64,000 bases of DNA from Eublepharis macularius (GCF_028583425.1 NC_072797.1:22168001-22232000), one strand, 5' to 3'; shown: positions 1 to 9,642, counted from the first letter of the stretch. Translations and numbers: made by a program. Notes: generated by a model from the letters alone, not told the origin.

Positions 1-870
1 TCTTAGTAAGGCACTGAAATTAGAAAAGAGGCTCAGAGGATTCTAATATCTGGTACTGAGCAGGGAGGTGTAGTATCGCTGCTTTAAACAGCAGACAAAA
101 AGGGAAGAGAGGATAAATTCAGGATATACAAAACCAGCCAATGTGATGCCAGGCAGATTGCAACACACGCGTCCTATCCATATGGTGAAAGCCCACAGTC
201 CTTTCATTTACCATTCTTTACGGCATGCTTGTCATAACTTCTGTATTTGCTTACAAATCAAATTATTGGCACCTGTCCATAATTTTAAAAAGCCTGCATG
301 AGAATAACCAAGTAAACAGAATGGAGAAGGAACATTATAGCTAAGGAACAGATTTAGTTCCCTTCTGTTGCATGGAAAGGGCTCTGCTTTTCTTTTCAAA
401 ATAGAAACAGCACCATCTCTTGCTTGTTTTGTGAAGAACAAGCAGGTTGTTCTTTGCACTGGTTGACTGTTGCTAAACTGAATGAAGAAAAGTGACAGTT
501 AAGAAACTATCTGGAGACCATCTTACATTGAGTCTTAGATATGTTTGTAGGTACGTTGGCATTGTGGAATGTTAGAGGAATAACCTGTAAAAAAAGGAGG
601 CACATGATCACTAACCATAAACGAGCATCAACCTGTGCGGCATAAGCTGATGTATGTTTACTTGGAAGTAAGTGCCATGGACCTTATTCCCAAATTAGTG
701 TGTGTCCTCATAGTTCAGTCCTGTTCAAAATTAGGAGTGCCTAAGGGTTTAGGAATGCCAAGTTCTGCACAGAATCAAACTGTTAGTCAATTCCAGTCAC
801 CCCTTTCTTATCTCCATTCCGCCCTTTCCCATTCATTTCTGTGCAATACAGTAGCTGATACGTTTTCTAT
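1..870. other. No recognised feature
   Basis: AT-rich single-copy-looking sequence. I see no exon, RNA gene or clear repeat before the SINE that begins near 871. Short open frames here have no recognisable domain. Confidence 0.5.
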
Positions 871-1138
871 AGGTAAAGGTGCAAGCACGGAGTCATTACT
901 GACCCATGGGGGACATCACATCACGACGTTTTCTTGGCAGACTTTTTACGGGGTGGTTTGCCATTGCCTTCCCCAGTCATCTACACTTTACCCCCAGGAA
1001 ACTGGGTACTCATTTTACCGACCTCGGAAGGATGGAAGGCGGAGTAAACCTTAAGCCTGAACCCGGCTTCCTCCAGGTCGTGTGAGCAGAGCTTGGACTG
1101 CAGTACGGCAGCTTACCACTCTGCGCCACCGGGCTCTT
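871..1138 (-). repeat. Sauria-type SINE (tRNA-derived, BovB-like tail)
   Basis: A nearly full-length SINE in reverse orientation. The tRNA-like head is at the right end (about 1070-1138), where the reverse strand carries an A-box-like GGCGCAGAGTGG and a degraded B-box. The body is the GTAAAATGAGTACCC...GGCAATGGCAAACCACC segment, and the tail runs out to GGTAAAGG at the left end. The GGCAATGGCAAACC part is shared with BovB LINE tails, as known for Sauria SINEs, which are thought to be mobilised by BovB. The open frames that cross it are not genes. Confidence 0.85.
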
Positions 1139-1720
1139 ATGTCTTCTATACATAACTCTGCATCGTTTCTTTTGGGAAATGCCCTGGACTGGCTTGTAAC
1201 ACCTGACTAGTGCCTCATTCTGCCATTGATTCTCTGGAGTGCCAAAATGTACAAAACAGCACCCACTCAGCATTCTGTTCACCTGATCCAGGCCACTCTT
1301 TTTACTGTACCAACTAACTCAGAGATAAGGTTGTAGATTCCACTGGGATTTCAATCATTCCAAGTAGCAATATCTTAGGAGGCCTTCCTTAACTGTCTCT
1401 TACTGCGTTCATATAAACATAGATGCTATGGATAGTCAATACATCCAGGCCTAATTTAGTTTATTTCCACTCCACGTCCTCATCTAAGGAAACTGTCTCA
1501 CTCCAGATCGAATTTTGTGATGGATTTGAGATAAAGTGAGGGGCGTACAGTCTATAGTGGTTCCTTAGACTTTGGTAGGCTGTCCCACACATCAACAGTC
1601 CTATTGAAGTCCTGAGCCCCTGAATTTGTTAGAACATCCAGATTGTGGTGAATTTGTCCTCAGAACCAGAGTCATCCTCAATTGGAGACTCTATTTGTTT
1701 AAACCACAGCTCAGATGGTA

Positions 1721-1878
1721 GGGTTGCTAACAGGCCCAGAGGAAAATGTCCTGTCCCTCCCACGGTTTTTTAATGTGTGGAAAGAGGGATTGGAGGCTTT
1801 CATGGCATGGAAGGAAATACCATCACCTAGTGAATAACATCACATTAAACCTCTATTAAAGGATAGGACAGGCAACCA
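1721..1878. repeat. Palindromic MITE, family E (GGTTGCCAACAGGCC ends)
   Basis: A diverged copy of a roughly 170-190 bp element that recurs at least ten times in this window. The left arm reads GGTTGCTAACAGGCC and the right arm ends in GGCAACC. Between them lie the family's internal words, AATGTGTGGAAA and CATGGCATGGAAGG. The ends are inverted repeats, so it is probably a non-autonomous DNA transposon. The superfamily is not clear. Confidence 0.6.
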
Positions 1879-2391
1879 TAGTTCTCTAGCAGCAGCATTC
1901 TACCCACTAACACCAGGTTTGATACTTTTCTTTCTTCTCATCATTCACTCTCTTCTGCCCCCTGGCCAGTTGTGGGGAAAGAATCCACTGTAGGTCCCTT
2001 GCTGTGGGCTCACAAAAATTCTAAACCTGTAAGCCTTTAGAGGGTTTTCTGGAATTGTGGCCTCAACCAGGCATGGCTTGCTATTTCATATGGTGAATCT
2101 CCTACAATAACAGCTTGTGCACCAAGGGGTTCTTCCTTTTACTTAGGTAGATTACTAAGGCTGTTTCTCTTCTTCAGAAACACCATGGAGGACATGGAGT
2201 GGGAAATGATAGTGGCCTGTATACTATCATTAGAGTTTAAAGTCTCCCTTCAGTCTATAGTTCTTTCCTCCACCTTAAGTGGCTCTTCTTCCTTGTAAGT
2301 TAAGTGACCTAAAGCTGGAAGAGCTTCCTCCAAACTAAGGTGGGATGCCATCACGTTTTGTTTTTGTTTTTTTGTTACCCAAGAGGAGAGA

Positions 2392-2475
2392 TGACGTGGC
2401 TCAAGGGTAGAGAACCTGCTTTGCAAACACAAGGTCTCAGGTTCCCAACATCTCCAATTACAAGAATAAGGTGAT
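2392..2475 (+). repeat. tRNA-derived SINE head fragment
   Basis: GTGGCTCAAGGGTAGAG followed by GGTCTCAGGTTCCCAACATC resembles the A- and B-box head of the same SINE family as the copy at 57261. It is truncated and diverged. It is too degraded and lacks the cloverleaf needed to be a working tRNA gene. Confidence 0.5.
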
Positions 2476-2893
2476 GTCAAGAATACCAAAGAGCTCATAT
2501 ACTACTGATTTTGATAGACTAGTGATGTGGTTTGATGAAAGGCAGCTTCATGTGTTCGACTGGTTGTGGGGGAGAAGATAGCAGAGAAATGGAAAACATA
2601 ACACCCCTTTAAAGTAGATCAGGTAGAGGGGCTATGTAGTGGTGTCGTTCTCATGGTTAGTCTGTGGTGACTGATCTAAGGAGGGTCCTGGCTTTGGTAA
2701 TGCCGTTGAATTCAGTACTCCCTCCCACAGTTTTCCATTAGACCCACAGTCACTAATAGTGTTGTCTCCTCCTCTCTTTTTCTGGTGGAGTTCCTGTGCC
2801 TTGAGTAGCCAAAGATTTAGAAGGGTAGGCTGGGGGTTTCCGATGACATGTGACTATTCCTCAGAAGCATCTGTACCTCGGGTTACTATGAGA

Positions 2894-3329
2894 CAGGGCT
2901 CATTTTGAGGGGGAACGCACAGGAACCCAGTTCCGGCAGTTCCCCAAAGAGGTCACACGTCAGGTGGCCCCGCCCACCTGACTCTCAGCCCTTTTTGGCC
3001 CATTTCAACCTAGATTGGGGCCGAAACGGCCTGGATCGGGCCTCTGACAGGTGGTAGATCACTCTCCCACTCAGCAGTGACCTGATCCTGACCATTTTGG
3101 GCCCCTTTACAGCTATTTTCAGCCCCTTTTTGCCATTTTTGGGCCCAATTTCGGCCCTGAATGGCCAGGATTGGGTCCAAAACAGCCAGGATAGGTAATG
3201 TCAGGGGGTGTGGCATATGCAAATCAGTTACGCCAATGACACACTTCTGGTGATGACAAGGGGCGTGGCATATGTTAATGAGCTATGCTAATGAGTTCCT
3301 CCAGCTCTTTTTCTACAAAATGACTCCTG
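2894..3329 (+). mobile_element. Short hAT element (CAGGGCTCATTTT ends)
   Basis: A 436-bp non-autonomous element. It starts CAGGGCTCATTTT and ends AAAATGACTCCTG, an imperfect inverted repeat. It is flanked by a perfect 8-bp direct repeat CTATGAGA (2886-2893 and 3330-3337), the target duplication size of hAT transposons. It has no transposase frame. Two relatives lie at 20175-20599 and 30005-30455, each with its own 8-bp duplication, so the boundaries are secure. Confidence 0.93.
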
Positions 3330-3337
3330 CTATGAGA

Positions 3338-4590
3338 TATAAGCATGTATCGACAGTAAATGTTGCTAAAATATATTTAAGCCTTACTGAGCACCACTCA
3401 CCAGAAAGGGCTTCTCTGTTACAGGAGCTTCATACCAGAGCTGGCATCACCCCACCCTGAGAAAGGGCAACTGCTGAGGCTCCTGCTTTCTGGGGAGCCG
3501 CACTGCTGCCACCTCCTGCCTATGCCCTTCGCATGCCATCTGCTTGTTCTTGTTACTCCATCCACCACCCAGAGTCCCAGCTGCAAGCACTGCCCAGCCC
3601 GCTTTGGGGAAGATTGTGCTGTCGCAGCATGTGCTACATTCACACATAGAGATTCTGTGTTTAAATGGGCACGCATCTCACTTGAGCCTGACCCATGCAA
3701 AAACCCTTGTGCAGTTCTCCTGTCTCTTCTCCTCCTCTCACATCTTGTTTGCAGAACCCGTCTCTGGAATGACAGGCTTTCAGGTTCTCTCTTCAGTCCC
3801 AGTTTCTCCTCACTCAACTCTCAGGGAGGAATTATTGGTCAAGACACAGCAGAGTAAGTGAAAAAGAAAGGGAAGACGGATGGGCCTTGTCATTTCAGAG
3901 TGAGGCGCACAATAATGCAATCTCTCCTCCTCCTTCCTTGATATTCATTAACTTCCGAGCTTTCAGCATGTTTTCGAGCTACCTCCAGAATGGCTAGAAA
4001 TGATTGAGGGCTTCACAGCTTGCTTAAGGATTTGGGATCCCCAGGCAGAGAGTTCCGAGGATCCCCTCCCTTCCCCTGCTTGTCCCAAGCGCTCTTCTCA
4101 CACCCTCCTTCTTTCCCACCCATTCAAGTGCCTCCCACTTATCTGTGAGTCCTTCCCTGCCCTCTTGTGAGCCCTCCCCATGCCAACGCTCACAGCTGCC
4201 TATACTGCCTGCAGCCTTTTCCCCAGTGGCACTAGGAGTGTGAGCATCTATGAATATGGGTGATGGAGAGCTAGCAAGTGAGTGGATGGCAGTGGGTGAC
4301 AGTAGAGGGCCCCGACAGCTGCCCCATGCCCCCCACCTCAGGGTATGCAGATACTGGCCCTAGTTCTAAGGTTTTTAAATTGTGGATTTAAAAAAAAATA
4401 TCAATAATGTGTGTTTGTGGGGGGGGGGGAGGTAACTGAATTTCCTGCATTGTTCAAGGGGTTGGACTAGATGACCCTTGAGGTACCTTCGAACCCTATG
4501 ATTCTATGAGAGCTATTTAGATGATGATGTCTTCTTGGCAGAAACCATTATACAAAATATATCTGTTCAATCATGCTTTTAAAAACTTGC
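3338..4590. other. No recognised gene; moderately GC-rich unique DNA
   Basis: Between the hAT element and the next SINE there is moderately GC-rich DNA with overlapping open frames on both strands (about 3419-3861). None shows a domain, codon pattern or splice context that I can support. A short G-run lies near 4419-4429. Confidence 0.45.
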
Positions 4591-4600
4591 AGTATTGAGA

Positions 4601-4853
4601 GGTAAAGGTAAAGGTAGTTCCCTGTGCAAGCACCAAGTCATTACTGACCCATGGGGGGACGTCGCACCACGACATTTTCTTGGCAGACTTTTTGTTACGG
4701 GGTGTTTTGCCATTGCCTTCCCCAGTCATCTACACTTTACCCCCAGGAAACGGGGCACTCATTTTACCAACCTTGTAAGGATGGAAGGCTGAGTCAACCT
4801 TGAGCCGGTTACCTGAACCTGGCTTCCCCTGGATCGAACTCAGATCCTGTTGA
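4601..4853 (-). repeat. Sauria-type SINE with 10-bp target duplication
   Basis: A reverse-oriented copy of the SINE at 871, from GGTAAAGGTAAAGG at the left to a B-box-like GGATCGAACTC near the right. The tRNA head is cut short after the B-box. It is flanked by the perfect direct repeat AGTATTGAGA (4591-4600 and 4854-4863). That fits a 5'-truncated insertion made by LINE-type target-primed reverse transcription. Confidence 0.88.
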
Positions 4854-5274
4854 AGTATTGAGAAATGAATGGCTTATATTAGCGGGGCCAACTTTTTCCG
4901 TTGTCCTATGCAGCCCCAACTGATGATTTCTTGCTCAGCAACAAGCCTCTCTGCGTTCTGTGAGACTTACAGCAATCTAAGTGTATAAAGCTTTGCAGCC
5001 TCAGAACCAAGCCAGACCAGACGCTGACATAATTATTAAAGAACAGTGAAGACAGCACTGGACCTGCGGAATCCACAGCTCAAGGTCCAAATCACTAAAT
5101 CATCCTTTTTTTGAGGGAAATTCTTTATAGCCAACTGGACAAAAACAAAGACTACAGTCTTCAAATGGCCGTTGTTTTAGTACCTGCTGTGCATTTTAAA
5201 CAACTCAATAGAATGATCAACTGCATCAAAAGCTGCAAACAGGATTTGGAAATATCGATTAGAAATATATATAG

Positions 5275-5329
5275 TGGGTCAGTAATGACTCAGTGCTTGC
5301 ATAGGGGACTACCTTTACCTTTAACTATG
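5275..5329 (+). repeat. Sauria-type SINE tail fragment
   Basis: Only the 3' tail is present: GGGTCAGTAATGACTCAGTG then GGGGACTACCTTTACC. It is the plus-strand form of the tail seen reversed at 4601 and 37940, and is a severely 5'-truncated copy. Confidence 0.75.
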
Positions 5330-5469
5330 CTGCAGGCTTAGTTTCAAGGCACTCAAAGCCAAGGCAGGCCACTAATGGAGTTTCCATAATTCATGGCATT
5401 ATCAGGCACACAGCAACCAGAATCAGATCAGAATAACTTGTCTAAACTCAGCGTATGACAACCTTGTCC

Positions 5470-5640
5470 CATTCCATTTCAGTCTGACTTCAGTCCTGGC
5501 CTTGAGAATAAGACAGCTATAGCTAGACTAGCGGGTGAGCTATATTTATGGCTTGACAAAGGCAAATCCATCTTTGCTATTTCTGTTGGCAGCTTTTGAC
5601 ACAATTCATAATTCTACTGAGTTGTTAAGAATATGGAGTA
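5470..5640 (+). repeat. L2-like LINE reverse-transcriptase fragment
   Basis: The translation contains a recognisable piece of a non-LTR reverse transcriptase: a motif like QSDFSPGLENKTA, then a hydrophobic stretch and AAFDTI, the equivalent of the D-x-SAAFDTID block of L2/CR1-group LINEs. Frame shifts and stops are present, so it is a dead fragment. I infer L2 rather than CR1 from the AAFDTI wording, with moderate certainty. Confidence 0.6.
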
Positions 5641-5773
5641 AGTGGGGGGGGGGAAGGCCATTTGAAGACTTTTGTTCTTCAGTTGGCTATAAAAGAGTTC
5701 CCATCGAAAACACATTGATTTGGAAATTCACGTCTAGAGGGCACAGTGTCAGTGCTGTCAAGCGGTGTCGACT

Positions 5774-5903
5774 CTGAGCTGAGAATTCCTGGATCTGTGG
5801 GGGCAGAGCCTGGGGAGGGTGATTTGCATGGGGAGGGAGCTTAGCTGTGATGTGATGCCATAGATTCCGCCCTCCAAAACTGCCATTTTCCAGGATAGCC
5901 CAT
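5774..5903 (-). repeat. MITE family F, partial
   Basis: The body of the GGTTGCCAGCCTCC family in reverse orientation (GGGCAGAGCCTGGGGAGGG, then a diverged CCATAGATTCCGCCCTCC). It abuts the 5S-headed SINE that follows. Fuller copies lie at 13483, 27695 and 47505. Confidence 0.6.
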
Positions 5904-6099
5904 GGAAAAACTGATCTCGTCAGATCTCAGAAGCTAAGCAGCGTTGGCCTTGATTAGTAATTGGATGGGAGACCTCTAATGAAGACGACGGTTGCAGAGT
6001 TGGGGAATGGCAAACCACCTTTGTTAGTCTCTTACCATGAAAACTCCACTAGGGGTCACCATAAGTGAGCTATAACTTGATAGCACTCTCCACCACCTG
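5896..6099 (+). repeat. 5S rRNA-derived SINE
   Basis: The head (about 5915-5972) matches the internal promoter half of 5S rRNA: CTGATCTCGTCAGATCTC, AGAAGCTAAGCAG and TGGATGGGAGACC. The body carries GGCAAACCACC and the tail reads GGTCACCATAAGTGAGC...ACTTGATAGCA, which resembles the BovB/Sauria tail. It lacks the 5' and 3' arms of 5S RNA, so it is a SINE and not a 5S gene. Relatives lie at 25566, 29606, 45226 (reverse) and 47985. Confidence 0.9.
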
Positions 6100-6700
6100 A
6101 TCTCTATAGCCTCAAGATCATTTGGAATGGCAGGAGAACTCGAGATGTCACCTGGAGGATAAGAACCTGCCGCGGTAACAATCCACAGACCTTAAGTTCT
6201 TAAAGTGCACCATGCAACAAAGTTATAATTTTAGAAAGTTCTATCTCATGTATATAAAGTACAAGGTGCTCAATCAGTAATAAATAACAATAAATAGACA
6301 AAAATAAATACAAAGTTAGCATCCAATGCCCATAAATATACCAATTCACTTCTCCAATCCTGTCACCAGAAAGTATACTTCTACTCCCAGATTGTAAGTA
6401 CTTAATTCATCAAAGTGGAGACCAGAGTAAACAGGTAAGTCTATCATTAATATTGTCCATAAGAAAATCTTCTAAGAGAATAAGAGTCTTTTTATACCTT
6501 TTCAGGTACAAATCCAGCAAAGGGGAGGGCTCCAAGGCAGAAGAAAAAGCCCAGGCGGGAAAATCCACAAGAGGGCATAGGAGTCTCGAAGAGAGGAGAA
6601 ACCACAGCCGCCAAAAAACACTCACAGACTTAATACTGTTGAAATATGAAACATTACTTACAGCTCGAGTAGGTAAATAATGTTTCTCAATTCTCCATGA
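6100..6700. other. AT-rich repeat-like stretch, unassigned
   Basis: AT-rich DNA with no gene signal. The part at about 6240-6300 (TATAAAGTACAAGGTGC) and the phrase AACCACAGCCGC near 6600 recur elsewhere in the window (about 29025 and 40088). It is therefore probably old repeat sequence of a family I cannot name. Confidence 0.4.
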
Positions 6701-6840
6701 GAGGTTCTTGGCGGGATGAGAGGTGAAAAATGGCCAGCTCAAGTTCAGCACAGTGGTTGGTGGATGCAGAACGCCACAAACAACGTGCTTGCAGTGCATG
6801 CGTCTGGCACGCGAGTGTGAGAATCTAGGGGGAGTGGTTC

Positions 6841-6848
6841 ATGCAAAT
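6841..6848 (+). promoter_or_regulatory. Octamer (DSE) of U1 copy 1
   Basis: A perfect ATGCAAAT octamer 230 bp upstream of the U1 start at 7071. Vertebrate snRNA genes use an octamer-bearing distal sequence element at about -220, bound by Oct-1. The same distance is kept in copies 2 and 3. Confidence 0.85.
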
Positions 6849-7009
6849 GAGCCCGAGGCCTGCCTTGGAGGGAAGCGGGAATCACGCAAGGTGTGGTGCA
6901 GCTCTTTCTCCACGGGTTGAGAGGTGAAAAACGCCCAGCTCCAGCTTACCTGGGGGGTTGGCCTTTGGTCTGCTTTCCTTTGATGGAGCGTCTTTCTGTC
7001 AGAGGTTCT

Positions 7010-7026
7010 CCCCCATAACTTCAGAG
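7010..7026 (+). promoter_or_regulatory. PSE of U1 copy 1
   Basis: CCCCCATAACTTCAGAG spans -61 to -45 from the U1 start. It fits the vertebrate snRNA proximal sequence element pattern (TCACC-N-T-N-A-S-T-N-AAAAG) at most fixed positions and sits where SNAPc binds. It is identical in all four copies. No TATA box follows, as expected for a Pol II snRNA promoter. Confidence 0.8.
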
Positions 7027-7070
7027 GGCGCATGCAGAACAGGCACGTTGCTTGAGAGCCACACCCCCTC

Positions 7071-7237
7071 ATACTTACCTGGCAGGGGAGATTCTCCCGT
7101 GATCAGCAAGGCGGGGCTCCCAGGGTGAGGCTCATCCATTGCACTTTGGTTGTGCTGACCCTTGCGATTTCCCCATGTGTGGGAAACTCGACTGCATTAT
7201 TTGTGGTAGTGGGGGACTGCGTTCGCGCTTTCCCCTG
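7071..7237 (+). ncRNA. U1 spliceosomal snRNA, copy 1 (type A)
   Basis: A 167-nt gene from ATACTTACCTGGCAGGGG to CGCTTTCCCCTG. It contains the ACTTACCT sequence that pairs with 5' splice sites, the stem-loop II U1A-binding loop ATTGCAC, an Sm site (ATTTGTGG, preceded by ATT instead of the usual ATAA) and the terminal GGGGGACTGCGTTCGCGC hairpin. Human U1 is 164 nt; the extra 3 nt lie in the 5' side of stem-loop I. There the stem has a compensatory A-U to G-C pair, but the U1-70K loop reads GATCAGCAAG rather than the usual GATCACGAAG. Promoter elements and 3' box are all in place, so it is probably transcribed by RNA polymerase II. Type A is marked by TGCGATTTCCCCATGTG in stem-loop III. Confidence 0.93.
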
Positions 7238-7248
7238 GTTCTTTTCTT

Positions 7249-7260
7249 GTCAAAGGCAGA
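7249..7260 (+). terminator. snRNA 3' box, U1 copy 1
   Basis: GTCAAAGGCAGA begins 12 nt after the mature 3' end. It matches the vertebrate 3' box (GTTT-N-AAARNNAGA) that directs Integrator-dependent 3' end formation. Confidence 0.8.
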
Positions 7261-7680
7261 GAGATTGAAAAGAGGCGCAGCGTGTTGTGGAACACGGGGG
7301 GAGGGACGGGCAAGTCCTGTTCCTTTGGGGGTCTGGAACCACCTGAGCTTCATTATTTCTTTCTCCTTTGGAGCTGGGATGCAGCAGCCTGAAAGCCGAT
7401 TCAACCTTGCCAGTCTTCCTGCCATGCTAATCAATGGGTCGGTGGTATTGGACTTCTACAGTAAACTCATACCACTGTGATCTATTTTATCCCCTTTTGG
7501 GGGGAAAGCTACTGCGGAAATCGACAGGTTGCAGAAGGTATTCTAAGGCCCTTACACATATAGTACATGGCTAGTGGTCTTGAATTTTTGGAATTAATTC
7601 TTAAACCAACACCCCGCAATCAACGTGCTTGCAGTGCTGGCCTCTGGCAGGCAAGTGTGGGAATCTAGGGGCAGTGGTGT

Positions 7681-7688
7681 ATGCAAAT
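7681..7688 (+). promoter_or_regulatory. Octamer (DSE) of U1 copy 2
   Basis: A perfect ATGCAAAT, 230 bp upstream of the copy 2 start, the same spacing as copy 1. Confidence 0.85.
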
Positions 7689-7849
7689 TAGCCCGCAGCC
7701 TGCCTTGGAGGGAAGCGGGAAGCAGGAAAGGTGTGGTGCAGCTCCTTCTCCACGGGTTGAGAGGTGAAAAACGCCCAGCTCAAGCTTACCTGGGGGGTTG
7801 GCCTTTGGTCTGCTTTGCTTTGAAGGAACGTCTTTTTCTCAGAGGTTCT

Positions 7850-7866
7850 CCCCCATAACTTCAGAG
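7850..7866 (+). promoter_or_regulatory. PSE of U1 copy 2
   Basis: Identical to the copy 1 element (CCCCCATAACTTCAGAG) at -61 to -45. Confidence 0.8.
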
Positions 7867-7910
7867 GGCGCATGCAGAACGGGCACGTTGTTTTAGTGCC
7901 ACACCCCCTC

Positions 7911-8077
7911 ATACTTACCTGGCAGGGGAGATTCTCCCGTGATCAGCAAGGTGGGGCTCCCTGGGCGAGGCTCATCCATTGCACTTCAGTTGTGCTGACC
8001 TCTGCAATTTCCCCACGTGTGGGAAACTCGACTGCATTATTTGTGGTAGTGGGGGACTGCGTTCGCGCTTTCCCCTG
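7911..8077 (+). ncRNA. U1 spliceosomal snRNA, copy 2 (type B)
   Basis: A second full-length 167-nt U1 gene with intact splice-site-pairing end, U1A loop (ATTGCAC), Sm site and 3' hairpin. It is type B: stem-loop II reads CACTTCAGTTGTGC, and stem-loop III reads TGCAATTTCCCCACGTGTG. The stem-loop I loop is the same GATCAGCAAG as in copy 1. The downstream spacer is the short form, lacking about 117 bp that follow copies 1 and 3. Confidence 0.92.
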
Positions 8078-8088
8078 GTTCTTTTCTT

Positions 8089-8100
8089 GTCAAAGGTAGA
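8089..8100 (+). terminator. snRNA 3' box, U1 copy 2
   Basis: GTCAAAGGTAGA, 12 nt after the mature 3' end. It differs from copy 1 by one base at a position the consensus leaves free. Confidence 0.78.
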
Positions 8101-8404
8101 GAGATCGAAAACAGGTTGAGTGTGTTGTGGTACTTAGTGACCTGCAGATGGGAGGGAAAGGCAGGTCCTGTTCCTTTCGGGTCTGACACTCCCTGAGCCT
8201 CACTATTTCTTTCTCCTTTGGAGCCAGGATTCAGCAGCCTGAAAGCCGATTCAACTTGATGGTATTCTAAGGGCTTTATAGATGTATTAAACGGATCGTG
8301 GTCTTGAGGTTTTGGATTTGATTCTTAGACCAACACGCCGCAAACAACGTGCTTGCAGTGCAGGCGTCTGGCAGGCAAGTGTGGGAATTTAGGGGGAGTG
8401 GTTC

Positions 8405-8412
8405 ATGCAAAT
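8405..8412 (+). promoter_or_regulatory. Octamer (DSE) of U1 copy 3
   Basis: A perfect ATGCAAAT, 230 bp upstream of the copy 3 start. Confidence 0.85.
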
Positions 8413-8573
8413 GAGCCCGAGGCCTGCCTTGGAGGGAAGCGGGAATCACGCAAGGTGTGGTGCAGCTCCTTCTCCACGGGTTGAGAGGTGAAAAACGCCC
8501 AGCTCCAGCTTACCTGGGGGGTTGGCCTTTGGTCTGCTTTCCTTTGATGGAGCGTCTTTCTGTCAGAGGTTCT

Positions 8574-8590
8574 CCCCCATAACTTCAGAG
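8574..8590 (+). promoter_or_regulatory. PSE of U1 copy 3
   Basis: Same 17-bp element at -61 to -45 as the other copies. Confidence 0.8.
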
Positions 8591-8634
8591 GGCGCATGCA
8601 GAACGGGCACATTGTTTTAGTGCCACACCCCCTC

Positions 8635-8801
8635 ATACTTACCTGGCAGGGGAGATTCTCCCGTGATCAGCAAGGCGGGGCTCCCAGGGTGAGGCTCATC
8701 CATTGCACTTCGGTTGTGCTGACCCTTGCGATTTCCCCATGTGTGGGAAACTTGACTGCATTATTTGTGGTAGTGGGGGACTGCGTTCGCGCTTTCCCCT
8801 G
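8635..8801 (+). ncRNA. U1 spliceosomal snRNA, copy 3 (type A)
   Basis: Full-length 167-nt U1, nearly identical to copy 1. It shares the type A stem-loop III (CCCCATGTGTGGG) and the long downstream spacer. Stem-loop II reads CACTTCGGTTGTGC. One change, AACTTGACTG for AACTCGACTG, lies just before the Sm region. Promoter and 3' box are intact, so this copy is as likely to be active as copy 1. Confidence 0.92.
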
Positions 8802-8812
8802 GTTCTTTTCTT

Positions 8813-8824
8813 GTCAAAGGCAGA
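8813..8824 (+). terminator. snRNA 3' box, U1 copy 3
   Basis: GTCAAAGGCAGA, identical to copy 1 and at the same distance from the 3' end. Confidence 0.8.
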
Positions 8825-9246
8825 GAGATTGAAAACAGGCACAGTGGGTTGTGGAACGTGGGGGCGGGGAGGCACGGGCAAGTCCTGTTCTTTTGGGGGT
8901 CTGAAACTGCCTGAGCCTCGCTATTTCTTTCTCCTTTGGAGCCGGATGAAGCCGCCTGAAAGCCCATTCAACTTTGCTGGTCTGCCTGCCATGCTAATCA
9001 AAGGGTCAGTCGCATCGGACTTCTACAGAAAACTCATTCCTCTGTTATCTGTTTTATCTCTTTTTGCGGGGAAGGCTACTGCAGATATCGACAGGTCGCA
9101 GATGGTATTACAAGGGCCTTATACATGTAATACTTGGATCGTGGTCTTGAAGTTTTGGATATGATTCTTAGACCAACACCCCGCAAACAACGTGCTTGCA
9201 CTGCAGGCCTCTGGCAGGCAACTGTGGGAATCTAGGGGGAGTGGTG

Positions 9247-9254
9247 CATGAAAA
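9247..9254 (+). promoter_or_regulatory. Damaged octamer (DSE) of U1 copy 4
   Basis: ATGAAAAT replaces ATGCAAAT at the equivalent place, 229 bp upstream of copy 4. This one-base change should weaken Oct-1 binding. Confidence 0.65.
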
Positions 9255-9414
9255 TGAGCCAGTGGTCTGCCTTGGAGGGAAGCAGGAATCACGCAAGGTG
9301 TGGTGCAGCTTTCTCCATGGGTTGAGAGTTGAAAAACGCCCAGCTCCAGCTTACCTGGGGGGTTGGCCTTTGGTCTGCTTTCCTTTGATGGAGCGTCTTT
9401 CTGTCAGAGGTTCT

Positions 9415-9431
9415 CCCCCATAACTTCAGAG
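9415..9431 (+). promoter_or_regulatory. PSE of U1 copy 4
   Basis: The same CCCCCATAACTTCAGAG element at -61 to -45, unchanged despite other damage in this copy. Confidence 0.75.
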
Positions 9432-9475
9432 GGAGCATGCAGAACAGGCACATTGTTTGAGAGCCACACCCCCTC

Positions 9476-9642
9476 ATACTTACCTGGCAGGGGAGATTCG
9501 CCCGTGATCAGCAAGGCGGGGCTCCCAGGGTGAGGCTCATCCATTGCACTTCAGTTGCGCTGACCCCTGCAATTTCCCCACGTGTGGGAAACTCGACTGC
9601 ATTATTTGTAGTAGTGGGGGACTGCGTTCGCGCTTTCCCCTG
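9476..9642 (+). ncRNA. U1 snRNA, copy 4 (type B, probably decaying)
   Basis: Full-length 167-nt U1 of type B (CAATTTCCCCACGTGTG, CACTTCAGTTGCGC). Two changes suggest loss of function: the Sm site reads ATTTGTAG instead of ATTTGTGG, and the distal octamer is mutated. Stem-loop I also has one change on its 5' side (ATTCGCCC for ATTCTCCC). The end that pairs with 5' splice sites and the terminal hairpin are intact. It may be a weakly expressed variant or a recent pseudogene. Confidence 0.85.

Noticed and set aside
3419-3861. Overlapping frames on both strands (up to 132 codons)
   Set aside because: No domain, no splice signals, and frames on both strands look equally plausible. Treated as chance frames in moderately GC-rich DNA.
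8703-9164. 153-codon plus-strand frame through U1 copy 3 and similar frames in the other copies
   Set aside because: It runs through a structural RNA gene and its spacer; the same frame is broken in sister units, so it is a chance frame.
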